A stretch of 7,677 bases of DNA from Clostridium_AI sp002297865 (GCA_937903005.1 CALFNR010000226.1:1-7677); one strand, 5' to 3'. Shown: positions 1 to 6,701, counted from the first letter of the stretch. A program made the numbers and translations. Notes: generated by a model not told the origin, from the letters alone.

Positions 1-144
1 TATCCATTTATACCAGTAATTTCATTTTTTACCATTATAACACTTCACTACATTTTTCTATTCATTTTGCATAAAAGCATAAGATATCCGTTGTTTCTGC
101 AAATAATGCTCCTACAGGATATACATTTGGTTCATAATTAAATT
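1..144. other. Left-edge region with no assignable gene
   Basis: This AT-rich stretch lies beyond the operon terminator. On the plus strand a frame is open from the window edge to a TAA at 139-141 (46 codons, hydrophobic at its start), which could be the tail of a convergent gene. On the minus strand a start-less frame runs from about 141 to a TGA at 62-64 and includes the protein-like stretch EPNVYPVGALFAETTDILC, which could be a gene remnant. The two overlap in antisense, so at most one is likely real, and neither has a recognisable family, start codon or ribosome binding site in view. A possible leftward promoter is listed separately. Confidence 0.4.
34..42 (-). promoter_or_regulatory. Possible extended -10 promoter reading leftward out of the window
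   Basis: On the minus strand the sequence reads TGTTATAAT, a consensus TATAAT preceded by TGn (extended -10). The hexamer 17 bases upstream (AATAGA) is a poor -35, which an extended -10 can tolerate. Transcription would start near base 27 and leave the window, so the gene served cannot be seen. Such motifs also arise by chance in AT-rich DNA. Confidence 0.3.
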
Positions 145-181
145 AGGTGGACGAAATTGTCATTCGCAATTTCGTCCACCT
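145..181 (-). terminator. Hairpin terminator at operon end, probably bidirectional
   Basis: A perfect inverted repeat has 15-bp arms at 145-159 and 167-181 and a 7-base loop at 160-166. The stop codon of the last ABC gene lies only two bases before the hairpin on the minus strand. Read leftward, the hairpin is followed by a weak U-tract (AATTTAATT) and preceded by an A-run. Read rightward, it is followed by the stronger tract TTTTATTTT. The T-tract is therefore better for plus-strand transcription arriving from the left, which suggests a shared bidirectional terminator. The stem itself should still stop the leftward operon. Confidence 0.85.
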
Positions 182-183
182 TT

Positions 184-1923
184 TTATTTTCCACTTTTCT
201 CTCTAGCATACACAAAATCTCTATAAATTCCAGGCTGTTTCATTAAAGAATCATGATTTCCCTGCTGTGCAATCGTCCCGTTATCAATGACAAGAATCTG
301 CTCTGCATTACGAATCGTATTGAGTCTATGGGCAATTACCATAATTGTCTTTCCCTTTACCAGTTCGGAAATAGCTTCCTGAATATAACTTTCATTATCT
401 GTATCCACGCTTGCGGTTGCCTCATCAAGAATAATGATAGGGGCATCTTTTAATATACATCGTGCAATAGAAATACGTTGTTTCTCTCCTCCAGAAAGCG
501 TTGCACCACCTTCGCCTACCATTGTCTGGAATCCATCTGGCAACGCCATGATAAAATCATAACAGCGGGCCTTTTTGGCTGCTTCATAGACTTCTTCTTC
601 CGTTGCATTTGGTTTTCCCATACTAATATTATTGTAAATGGTATCCTTGAACAAATATACTCTCTGGAACACCATACTCATATGATTCATTAAATCCGCA
701 ATCGGAACATTTCTAATATCTTTTCCACGAATCTTTATAGAGCCAGCTTTTACATCCCAAAATCTTGTAAGCAGATTTGCAATGGTTGATTTTCCACCGC
801 CGGAAGGTCCTACAAGAGCAACCATCGAATTCTTTGGTACTTGGAAACTAATATCATGAAGAACTTCTTTTTCCTGATAAGCAAACGATACATTCTGAAA
901 ACTAATTTCCGCATCTTTCATATCTGCCCTATTCGGAATTTTTTCTTTTCCATCGTCTGGTAGCTCTTCTTCTTGTAAAACACCTTCAATTCGGTCTAAA
1001 GCCGCATCCATAACCGTAAGTCTTGATGCTTCTCCATACAATGCTTTCAAAGGTCCAAATATATCAAATACAAAAAGAAGCACGCCCATTACATAAGCTA
1101 ATGAGATGGTTCCTTGCTGCTGTAACCAAATAGAAACACCAAAAATAGCAGCGACACCCATTGCATAGATCATATTAAGTCCACTTGTCCAAGGCACCAT
1201 TTTATTTTCAAAACCAATGGATTTGTCTCTGGATTTTTTAAAGTTATCCGTAAGTTCTGCTGATTTATCTCCTAATAAATTATAGCTTTTTATCACTCCA
1301 ATTCCTTCAACAAAAGAAAGAACTGCATCCGTCAGACTTTCACTTTGTTCTTGTCTTCCACTTGCTTCTTTCAAAGACAGTTTATTCATTTTTTCTGCTA
1401 TGAATGAAGCAATAATAGTTATGAAAAGAGCGATAGCTCCAAGATACCAGCTTAAGTACGTCATAAATAGAATCAAGATAAGGGCAGAAAGCATATATCC
1501 CATCATATTGGCAATTGTACTCATAGCTACTTCTTCAATGAAAATCATATCCGTACTAAGTACAGAACTGATTTTCCCAATATTTCCTTCTGTAAAATAT
1601 CCCATAGGAAGTTTTCGTAAATGTTCACCAAGTTCCATACGTTTGTTTGCAAACATCATATAACCAGCTGCACTTTGCAAACGATCACTTAAGAAATGTA
1701 CAATAGCCTGTAATACAATAGTTCCTGTCAGCCCCAGTCCCACATATAAACAGTCCTTACCTTCAAGTGTGTTTTTAGAAAATTTATCTAAAACAAAAAA
1801 GGCAAATACAATAGGCATTTTTGCGAGAATGGATTCGATGACAGCACATATAAAGGCACATTGAATTCTCCATTTAAATTTGCCAGAAAGGCGGATTATC
1901 CTGCCAAACAATTGAAACATCAT
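184..1923 (-). CDS. Exporter-fold ABC half-transporter, second subunit (permease-ATPase fusion)
   Basis: This 579-residue half-transporter has an N-terminal six-helix membrane domain (about 1-315) and a C-terminal ATPase domain (about 335-575). Visible ATPase motifs are Walker A GPSGGGKST (372-380), Q-loop Q420, signature LSGGE (476-480), Walker B ending ILDE (E501) and switch His532, so the site looks catalytically competent. The start is taken as the ATG at 1923-1921 because a GGAGGA site ends seven bases before it and it overlaps the upstream stop codon as ATGA. A longer frame starting at 1959 would add 12 charged residues inside the previous gene. It almost certainly pairs with the preceding half-transporter as a heterodimer in the cytoplasmic membrane. 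The fold is shared by drug and peptide exporters and by the siderophore importers YbtPQ and IrtAB. The AraC and ECF neighbours favour uptake, but this is inference and direction is not readable from the sequence. Confidence 0.93.
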   Translation of the reverse strand: MMFQLFGRIIRLSGKFKWRIQCAFICAVIESILAKMPIVFAFFVLDKFSKNTLEGKDCLYVGLGLTGTIVLQAIVHFLSDRLQSAAGYMMFANKRMELGEHLRKLPMGYFTEGNIGKISSVLSTDMIFIEEVAMSTIANMMGYMLSALILILFMTYLSWYLGAIALFITIIASFIAEKMNKLSLKEASGRQEQSESLTDAVLSFVEGIGVIKSYNLLGDKSAELTDNFKKSRDKSIGFENKMVPWTSGLNMIYAMGVAAIFGVSIWLQQQGTISLAYVMGVLLFVFDIFGPLKALYGEASRLTVMDAALDRIEGVLQEEELPDDGKEKIPNRADMKDAEISFQNVSFAYQEKEVLHDISFQVPKNSMVALVGPSGGGKSTIANLLTRFWDVKAGSIKIRGKDIRNVPIADLMNHMSMVFQRVYLFKDTIYNNISMGKPNATEEEVYEAAKKARCYDFIMALPDGFQTMVGEGGATLSGGEKQRISIARCILKDAPIIILDEATASVDTDNESYIQEAISELVKGKTIMVIAHRLNTIRNAEQILVIDNGTIAQQGNHDSLMKQPGIYRDFVYAREKSGK

Positions 1924-3671
1924 TTTGTCTTCCTCCCCTCTTCTTTTTTCACTTTCCATTCCGCACTATTTGTATGTGCATCCCATAACTTCTTATATTC
2001 CTTGCATTCTTGCAAAAGAGTTTCATGTTTGCCTGCTGCTGCCAGATTTCCTTTTGCCATTACCAAAATCATATCAGAATCCATTATAGCAGGTAATTTA
2101 TGTGCAATTACAAACAGAGTCTTTCCTTTTACCAGCTCGGCAATTGCGGCTTCCATCTTCTCTTCATTTTCCGGATCAGCATATGCTGTAGCCTCGTCCA
2201 GTACAATAATTGGCGCATTTTTCAAAATTGCCCTCGCTAAAGATATACGTTGTCTTTGTCCACCAGAAAGCATTTTTCCGGCATCGCCAGCCATAGAATG
2301 AATTCCATTTGGAAGTTTATCTATAAATTCCATGCATTGCGCCTTTCTTGCTGCTTCTATCACTTCTTCATCTGAAGCTTTTAAATTACCTACGCGGATA
2401 TTTTCCAAGATAGAAGTATTGAATAAATACTGGTCTTGCGCAACATATGAAATCTGCTCATTTAAGGCTTCAAAACTCATATCTGTAATACATTGTCCAC
2501 CGATACTTATAGAACCGCTTCCCACATCGTAATAATGCACTAAAAGTTTTGCTAATGTGCTTTTTCCTGAACCAGATTCTCCAACCAAAGCCGTTTTTTG
2601 TCCTGCTTTCGCTGTGAAGCTTACATGATTCACAACTGTTTTTTCTCCATATCCAAATGTGACATCATGGAATGTAATGGAATGGTCTTTGCCAGTAAAC
2701 TTGCTTTCTGACTGTTGTAATTTCTCGTGTGCCAAAATCTGTTCAAGTGCTGCAATCTTATAATTCAACTGTGGCATAGTTGGTAAGAAACCAAGTGCCT
2801 TTAGCAGTGGCATTCCAATACTTAATGATAAGCAAAGCACAAGAATAAAATCTGGCAGATTAGATGAACCATTTAAAACGAACCAAGAACCTAATGGTAA
2901 TGTTAATACAATGGTACAAGGCAGTAAGCTGCTATAAATTGCCATCCATGGCCAGCATGCTTTATACCATCCTAATGTATAATCTCGGTAATTTGATACA
3001 TCACGGCTGAAACGTTCGTATGACTCTCCATCTTTATTAAATACTTTGACAACTTCCATACCATTTATGTACTCTATGATCGTGTCATTCATAACCTGGC
3101 TTGACTGATAATATGCTCCCATTTTACTATTGCCCACTGAAAACATAACCATCATGGCAACAAAGCTTAATGGTAGGGATGCTAATGAAAGCAATGCTAA
3201 CTTCCAGTCCACCACAAACATGGCAATATATATTACAAGTGGTACCATCAAATTTGCTATTCCTTCTGGCAAAGAATGTGCCAAAAGAAGTTCCAGACTG
3301 TCCACATCGTCTACGAATAATTTTTTGACAGTTCCAATACCTTTTTCTTCAATAACACCCAATGGTAATTGCTCAAATTGTTTCTGAAGCGCAACTCTTA
3401 ACCTCATAAGGGTATTGTATGCTGCTCCATGAGATTTACTTAATCCTGCTCCGTAAAAAACAGCTTGTAAAATCAAGCAGAGTAAAACACTTATCACTCG
3501 TATTACTACAAAACCGTATTCTATGCTCTTCCCTGTAACAAGTGGAGCAATTACTTGATAGGCTAATACAAACGGCAGAACTCCCATTAATACACTAAGT
3601 AATAGTATGCCTGTTGCCTGGTATAGTCCTTTTTTATGTGGACCAGCATACTCAAATACTTTCTGAAACAT
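1920..3671 (-). CDS. Exporter-fold ABC half-transporter, first subunit (permease-ATPase fusion)
   Basis: The 583-residue protein has a hydrophobic membrane domain (about 1-310) followed by an ATPase domain (about 330-565). Motifs seen are A-loop region FGYGE (Tyr341), Walker A GESGSGKST (364-372), Q412, signature LSGGQ (468-472), Walker B IVLDE (E493) and switch His524. The D-loop region reads ATAYADPENE rather than the commoner ATSALD form; from memory, ATA(F/Y)ADPENE-like versions recur in this branch of half-transporters. The ATG at 3671 is preceded six bases upstream by GAGGAGG. The gene starts 20 bp inside the end of the fused ECF ATPase gene and ends in an ATGA overlap with the next half-transporter, so the three are probably translated in a coupled way. 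It is the likely dimer partner of the downstream ABC protein. A YbtP/IrtA-like importer role is plausible from context; a multidrug-type exporter is the main alternative. Confidence 0.93.
   Translation of the reverse strand: MFQKVFEYAGPHKKGLYQATGILLLSVLMGVLPFVLAYQVIAPLVTGKSIEYGFVVIRVISVLLCLILQAVFYGAGLSKSHGAAYNTLMRLRVALQKQFEQLPLGVIEEKGIGTVKKLFVDDVDSLELLLAHSLPEGIANLMVPLVIYIAMFVVDWKLALLSLASLPLSFVAMMVMFSVGNSKMGAYYQSSQVMNDTIIEYINGMEVVKVFNKDGESYERFSRDVSNYRDYTLGWYKACWPWMAIYSSLLPCTIVLTLPLGSWFVLNGSSNLPDFILVLCLSLSIGMPLLKALGFLPTMPQLNYKIAALEQILAHEKLQQSESKFTGKDHSITFHDVTFGYGEKTVVNHVSFTAKAGQKTALVGESGSGKSTLAKLLVHYYDVGSGSISIGGQCITDMSFEALNEQISYVAQDQYLFNTSILENIRVGNLKASDEEVIEAARKAQCMEFIDKLPNGIHSMAGDAGKMLSGGQRQRISLARAILKNAPIIVLDEATAYADPENEEKMEAAIAELVKGKTLFVIAHKLPAIMDSDMILVMAKGNLAAAGKHETLLQECKEYKKLWDAHTNSAEWKVKKEEGRKTK
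1931..1936 (-). promoter_or_regulatory. Ribosome binding site deciding the start of the last ABC gene
   Basis: On the minus strand this reads GGAGGA within the longer purine run GAGGGGAGGA. It sits seven bases before the ATG at 1923-1921 and inside the end of the preceding ABC gene. It supports that ATG (residue 13 of the longest frame) over the ATG at 1959, and fits translational coupling through the ATGA stop-start overlap. Confidence 0.8.
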
Positions 3672-5172
3672 ACGATGCCTCCTCTATACTTTCATTAAAA
3701 TATTTCTTTGTTAAATCTTTAAGCAGCTCTCTAGACATATCTGTATACTCCGCTTTTTGATTACTGTCTAACTGCAATATTTTTGTACAGGATCTCACGA
3801 TAAATTCAAAATCATGAGAAACCACAAATATAATAGCACCACTCTCTGATAATTCTTTAATTATTTTACTTACTCGTACCATCGAATCATAATCCAGTCC
3901 GCTGGTAGGTTCATCAAAATAGATAATCGCACTTTCCTTTACTTTGCCTGCACCAATGGTTACTCTTTGTTTCTGACCTCCAGACAAAGATGCTGGATGT
4001 CTCTCCTTGTAATCATCTAATTCAAGTGCATGAAGAGTATTTTCCACAAGTAAAGAACAGTCTCTTTTGATTCCTAGTGCCAGTTCATCCTCTACACTGC
4101 TTGCAAATAATTGATAATCCGTGTCTTGCATCACTAAATAGGAGATGTCTTTTCTCTTCTTATAAGATACCTTTTTCCCATTGTAGAGAATCTCTCCTTT
4201 TTTTTCTTTTAAAAGGCCTGACAGAATGGATAGTAATGTTGTCTTTCCAGCTCCATTATGGCCTAGTATTCCTATAATATCTCCTGCCTGTGCCTGAAAG
4301 GATATGTTATTTAATATCACACGATCTTTCTGATAATGAAATTCCAAATTCTTCACTTCTAATGTACCAGTGCTATTGTGTTGTTTTTGATTCTGACTTC
4401 CATTCTCATCTTTATAATGCAGTGCTTCCCTTTCTGGAAAAGGAGTTCTAATACCATGTTCCACACGATACTGTTCATCCATATTGCAAAATTCTTCTCT
4501 GGTAAAAGTCTTTGCAATTCTTCCTCCCTCTATCCAGCATACTCTGTCAATTAATTCTCTCAAGAAATAAAAACGGTGTTCCACAATTAATACGGTACAG
4601 CCTTCCCTTTTCAGCTTTTTTAAAACATCAGCTAATCTTTTTGTAGCATCATAATCAAGATTTGCGGAAGGTTCATCAAAAATGTATATTTTGGGTGAAA
4701 GTGCATAAACACTTCCTATAGCAATCTGCTGACGTTCTCCACTAGATAATGCAAATATGCTCCGATTCAGAAGTTCTTGTATCTCTAGTTCTTGGGCAGT
4801 CTTTGCAACACGTCTTATAGTTTCTTCTCTGGTCATTCCCATATTCTCGCATCCAAACGCAAGTTCTCTCGTTGTATCTGTCATAAAAAATTGAGATCTT
4901 GGATCTTGAAACACTGTTCCAACGACTCCTGCAAGTTCTTTTGGTTTTTTTTCCATTAGCGAGGCACCATCCAAAAGCAGCTCACCTGATATTTTTCCTG
5001 GATAAAAATGAGGAATCAATCCATTTAGCGAACGTATTAATGTAGTTTTCCCGCAGCCGCTTCGCCCTGTCAGCAAAAGAAACTCGCCATCTTTCACCGT
5101 AAGATTAATGCCATTCAACACATTTGTTTTACTTTCCTCATATCGAAACGACAGGTTTTTGAATTCAATCAT
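3652..5172 (-). CDS. Fused double ATPase of an ECF transporter (EcfA1-EcfA2 type)
   Basis: This 506-residue protein carries two complete ABC ATPase domains in one chain, doing the work that separate EcfA1 and EcfA2 proteins do in many ECF systems. Domain 1 has Walker A GRSGCGKTT (36-44), Q89, a divergent signature LSSGERQ (142-148), Walker B IYIFDE (E167) and His199. Domain 2 has Walker A GHNGAGKTT (304-312), Q349, a canonical LSGGQ (396-400), Walker B IIYFDE (E421) and His453. A polar, Gln/Asn-rich linker lies around 240-270. Both sites look able to hydrolyse ATP. It would sit on the cytoplasmic face, bound to EcfT, and power substrate release from the S component. The ATG at 5172 has a GGAGG site ten bases upstream and lies 4 bp after the EcfT stop. 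No membrane segment or signal peptide is present. Family assignment is firm; the substrate depends on the S component. Confidence 0.95.
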   Translation of the reverse strand: MIEFKNLSFRYEESKTNVLNGINLTVKDGEFLLLTGRSGCGKTTLIRSLNGLIPHFYPGKISGELLLDGASLMEKKPKELAGVVGTVFQDPRSQFFMTDTTRELAFGCENMGMTREETIRRVAKTAQELEIQELLNRSIFALSSGERQQIAIGSVYALSPKIYIFDEPSANLDYDATKRLADVLKKLKREGCTVLIVEHRFYFLRELIDRVCWIEGGRIAKTFTREEFCNMDEQYRVEHGIRTPFPEREALHYKDENGSQNQKQHNSTGTLEVKNLEFHYQKDRVILNNISFQAQAGDIIGILGHNGAGKTTLLSILSGLLKEKKGEILYNGKKVSYKKRKDISYLVMQDTDYQLFASSVEDELALGIKRDCSLLVENTLHALELDDYKERHPASLSGGQKQRVTIGAGKVKESAIIYFDEPTSGLDYDSMVRVSKIIKELSESGAIIFVVSHDFEFIVRSCTKILQLDSNQKAEYTDMSRELLKDLTKKYFNESIEEASYVSESI

Positions 5173-5176
5173 ACCT

Positions 5177-5947
5177 TTATATCCTCCATATAATCAGCTG
5201 TGCAATTTCTGTATGATCCAGATAAATCAGACTAAGCAAGAATAACATCCCTGCAATTACAGTAAAATATTCTTTTGTTGAAAAACTTATATTCCTCAAT
5301 GAGTATCTTTTCTGCTCACACTCAATTCCTCTGGTAGTACCCGATGCTGCTAATTCATCTGAAACTTTTAAGCACCTCATAAGCAATGGTACTAATATGT
5401 ATTCTGCCGTACTGACTGGATGAAGAATCCTCTTTAAGAAGGTATCGCAAATTCCTCGTATCTTCATTGTATTCTTTATCATTCCGTACTCAATCCGTAA
5501 AGTTGGAATATAACGAAACATTACAACGAGAGGAATAATTACTGCTTGTGACATATTCATCCTTTGTAAAGAAACCATTAGATCATCAATATTCGTTGTA
5601 TCCAAAATCCATCTTCCAAGCATAATAATCGGAGTCATTTTTAAAACCGTCACGCCAAATACGCTCATCATAACACTGATACCTGGAATCGTAATAAAAC
5701 GAAACAACGAATTCAGATAAGCTACTAATATATAGAACAAAATTGACTTTGCTGCCCACTTTGCTCCCCCACCAAAGGCAATAAAAATACCAAATCCCAC
5801 TATTAATATAAGACTTGTTACTTCTCCCATAATAAAATAGCTTACAAGACCTAGAAATATTAAAAGAAGCAGTTTACACCTAGGATCTAGACCTGCCGTC
5901 CGGATACACTGATTCTGTTCTTCTATTTTAACAACTATCTGCTCCAA
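5177..5947 (-). CDS. ecfT: ECF transporter transmembrane coupling protein (EcfT)
   Basis: This 256-residue integral membrane protein couples ATP hydrolysis by the fused ATPase to the S component. The N-terminal region holds DPRCKLLLL (21-29), matching the DPRTK-like motif typical of EcfT, followed by several hydrophobic segments (about 26-60, 68-110 and 225-250). The two short Arg-Gly motifs that insert into the ATPase grooves are visible as KIRGI (162-166) and TTRGI (204-208). Translation appears to start at TTG (5947-5945): the next in-frame Met is near residue 40, inside the first membrane region, and GGAGGTGG lies six bases before the TTG. It follows the S-component gene by 42 bp and precedes the ATPase gene by 4 bp, completing an S-T-A module dedicated to one operon. 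Length and motif order are normal for the family. Confidence 0.93.
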   Translation of the reverse strand: MEQIVVKIEEQNQCIRTAGLDPRCKLLLLIFLGLVSYFIMGEVTSLILIVGFGIFIAFGGGAKWAAKSILFYILVAYLNSLFRFITIPGISVMMSVFGVTVLKMTPIIMLGRWILDTTNIDDLMVSLQRMNMSQAVIIPLVVMFRYIPTLRIEYGMIKNTMKIRGICDTFLKRILHPVSTAEYILVPLLMRCLKVSDELAASGTTRGIECEQKRYSLRNISFSTKEYFTVIAGMLFLLSLIYLDHTEIAQLIIWRI

Positions 5948-5953
5948 GGAAAT

Positions 5954-5961
5954 CCACCTCC
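5954..5961 (-). promoter_or_regulatory. Strong ribosome binding site supporting the TTG start of EcfT
   Basis: On the minus strand this reads GGAGGTGG, nearly fully complementary to the 16S anti-Shine-Dalgarno sequence, six bases before the TTG at 5947. No nearby in-frame ATG or GTG start preserves the DPRCK motif, so this site decides the start. Confidence 0.8.
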
Positions 5962-5989
5962 AGTTATCTGACTTGCAATCGCCTCACAT

Positions 5990-6589
5990 TTATCTGGCAG
6001 ATACTAAACCTGCTTTTACAAAATGTTTCATTAGCATTTTCTGACCCAGTTTTGCTCCTAGAAAACCACAGATTAAACCTGCTGCAACCAGAAGTACCAG
6101 CATTGGTACTGATGTCATTTTAATCAGTCCATCTATGTAATCTTGTGAGATTCCGTTTTTCTTTGTGGCAGCAACAAATGCCTTCTGTAAAAACTTCATT
6201 GGTCCAGTAACTCCAAAAGCAAAAATTCCGCTAAACAATGTATAGGCAATCTCCATAGACTTTACGGTAATATTCTTTTTGTTCATCACTAATAAATCAC
6301 ATATCATTCCACCTAAAACCAGTGAAACTGGAATAAACCAGAATGCTCCAACAACTAAAAATAAGAGTCCTTGAATAATACCACTAATTGTCAACACACC
6401 CTTTTTCGGTACTTTGGCTAACAAAAGCATCATAACAATACCATTTGGTATTGCGACGACAGCTGGGTAAAAAACATTGGTGACAGGTCCCAAAATACTC
6501 ATAATGGTGCTGATAATCATACAGATTATCCACATCACTGCTGTCAAAATTCCTGTTAAAATAAAGTCCTTGGTATTTAGTTTGTTCAT
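5990..6589 (-). CDS. ECF transporter S component, MptD/Trep_Strep family, substrate unknown
   Basis: This 199-residue, very hydrophobic protein has about five or six membrane segments (about 10-32, 38-58, 62-85, 86-103, 112-130 and 160-180). The region GAFWFIPVSLVLGG followed by MICDLL (81-100), and the family-like N-terminus ending in KDFILTGILTA, match what I recall of the MptD/Trep_Strep family of putative ECF substrate-binding subunits. This subunit would bind the ligand and topple in the membrane to deliver it. The ATG at 6589 has AAGGAGG seven bases upstream. It is the first gene of the transport operon, directly after the promoter region, and is followed by EcfT and the fused ATPase. 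The ligand of this family is not established as far as I know. The AraC regulator and ABC pair suggest a chelate or haem-like ligand rather than a standard vitamin, but this is inference. Confidence 0.85.
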   Translation of the reverse strand: MNKLNTKDFILTGILTAVMWIICMIISTIMSILGPVTNVFYPAVVAIPNGIVMMLLLAKVPKKGVLTISGIIQGLLFLVVGAFWFIPVSLVLGGMICDLLVMNKKNITVKSMEIAYTLFSGIFAFGVTGPMKFLQKAFVAATKKNGISQDYIDGLIKMTSVPMLVLLVAAGLICGFLGAKLGQKMLMKHFVKAGLVSAR

Positions 6590-6609
6590 TTCATTTCCTC
6601 CTTGATTTT

Positions 6610-6627
6610 AGTTAGTTATCGCTAACT
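6610..6627 (-). repeat. Inverted repeat in the transport operon leader
   Basis: Arms of 6 bp, AGTTAG (6610-6615) and CTAACT (6622-6627), flank a 6-base spacer. An alternative pairing uses AGTTA and TAACT (6614-6618, 6623-6627), which in the transcript would close a GCGA loop, a GNRA tetraloop. It lies just downstream of the predicted start point near 6630 and upstream of the AAGGAGG site. It could be a repressor operator overlapping early transcribed DNA or a small 5' hairpin. There is no U-tract after it, so it is not a terminator. Confidence 0.45.
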
Positions 6628-6637
6628 TTCTGCCATA

Positions 6638-6666
6638 ATTATAATGAATTAAATATACTAATTCTG
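6638..6666 (-). promoter_or_regulatory. Predicted promoter of the transport operon
   Basis: On the minus strand a consensus -10 TATAAT lies at 6643-6638. At the optimal 17-bp spacing the -35 position (6666-6661) reads CAGAAT, far from TTGACA. A perfect -10 with a poor -35 is typical of promoters that need an activator. The start would be near 6630, giving a leader of about 40 bases before the S-component ATG at 6589. The 21-bp-spaced direct repeats end directly next to this -35. Confidence 0.6.
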
Positions 6667-6701
6667 CTCAAAATGGTTTTATTTTTACTCAAAACAGTTT
6701 T
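6667..6701 (-). promoter_or_regulatory. Candidate AraC-type operator: two 14-bp direct repeats, 21-bp period
   Basis: On the minus strand AAAACTGTTTTGAG (6701-6688) is followed, after 7 bases, by AAAACCATTTTGAG (6680-6667). The copies match at 12 of 14 positions and are offset by exactly 21 bp, two helical turns, so they present the same DNA face. The proximal copy abuts the -35 position (6666-6661). The distal copy covers the last codons of the AraC gene, and its TAA stop lies in the spacer. AraC-family activators commonly bind direct repeats with about this spacing next to the -35, so this is the best candidate site for the adjacent regulator. The binding itself is inferred. Confidence 0.6.

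Noticed and set aside
340..2170. Repeated stretches shared by the two ABC genes (for example the codons for ELVKGKT and VIAH)
   Set aside because: They reflect paralogous ATPase domains, not a DNA repeat or mobile element.
253..3387. Several plus-strand open frames of 66-146 codons (for example 1861-2301 and 3130-3387)
   Set aside because: They lie antisense inside well-supported ABC transporter genes, have no family resemblance and no convincing ribosome binding sites.
6610..6629. Definite DtxR/IdeR iron box
   Set aside because: The half-sites resemble TTAG/CTAA but their spacing differs from the 9-1-9 consensus; kept only as an unnamed inverted repeat.
6630..6650. Fur-like box around CATTATAATTATG
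   Set aside because: It is only an imperfect palindrome, contains the -10 element, and does not match the GATAAT-based 19-bp Fur consensus well enough to call.
6666..6674. TTGAGC as the -35 of the transport promoter
   Set aside because: It lies about 22 bp from TATAAT, too far for a normal sigma-A spacer, and belongs to the proximal direct repeat.
6590..6684. Riboswitch or attenuator before the S component
   Set aside because: The leader is only about 40 bases with one short hairpin and no terminator; too small for known vitamin riboswitches.
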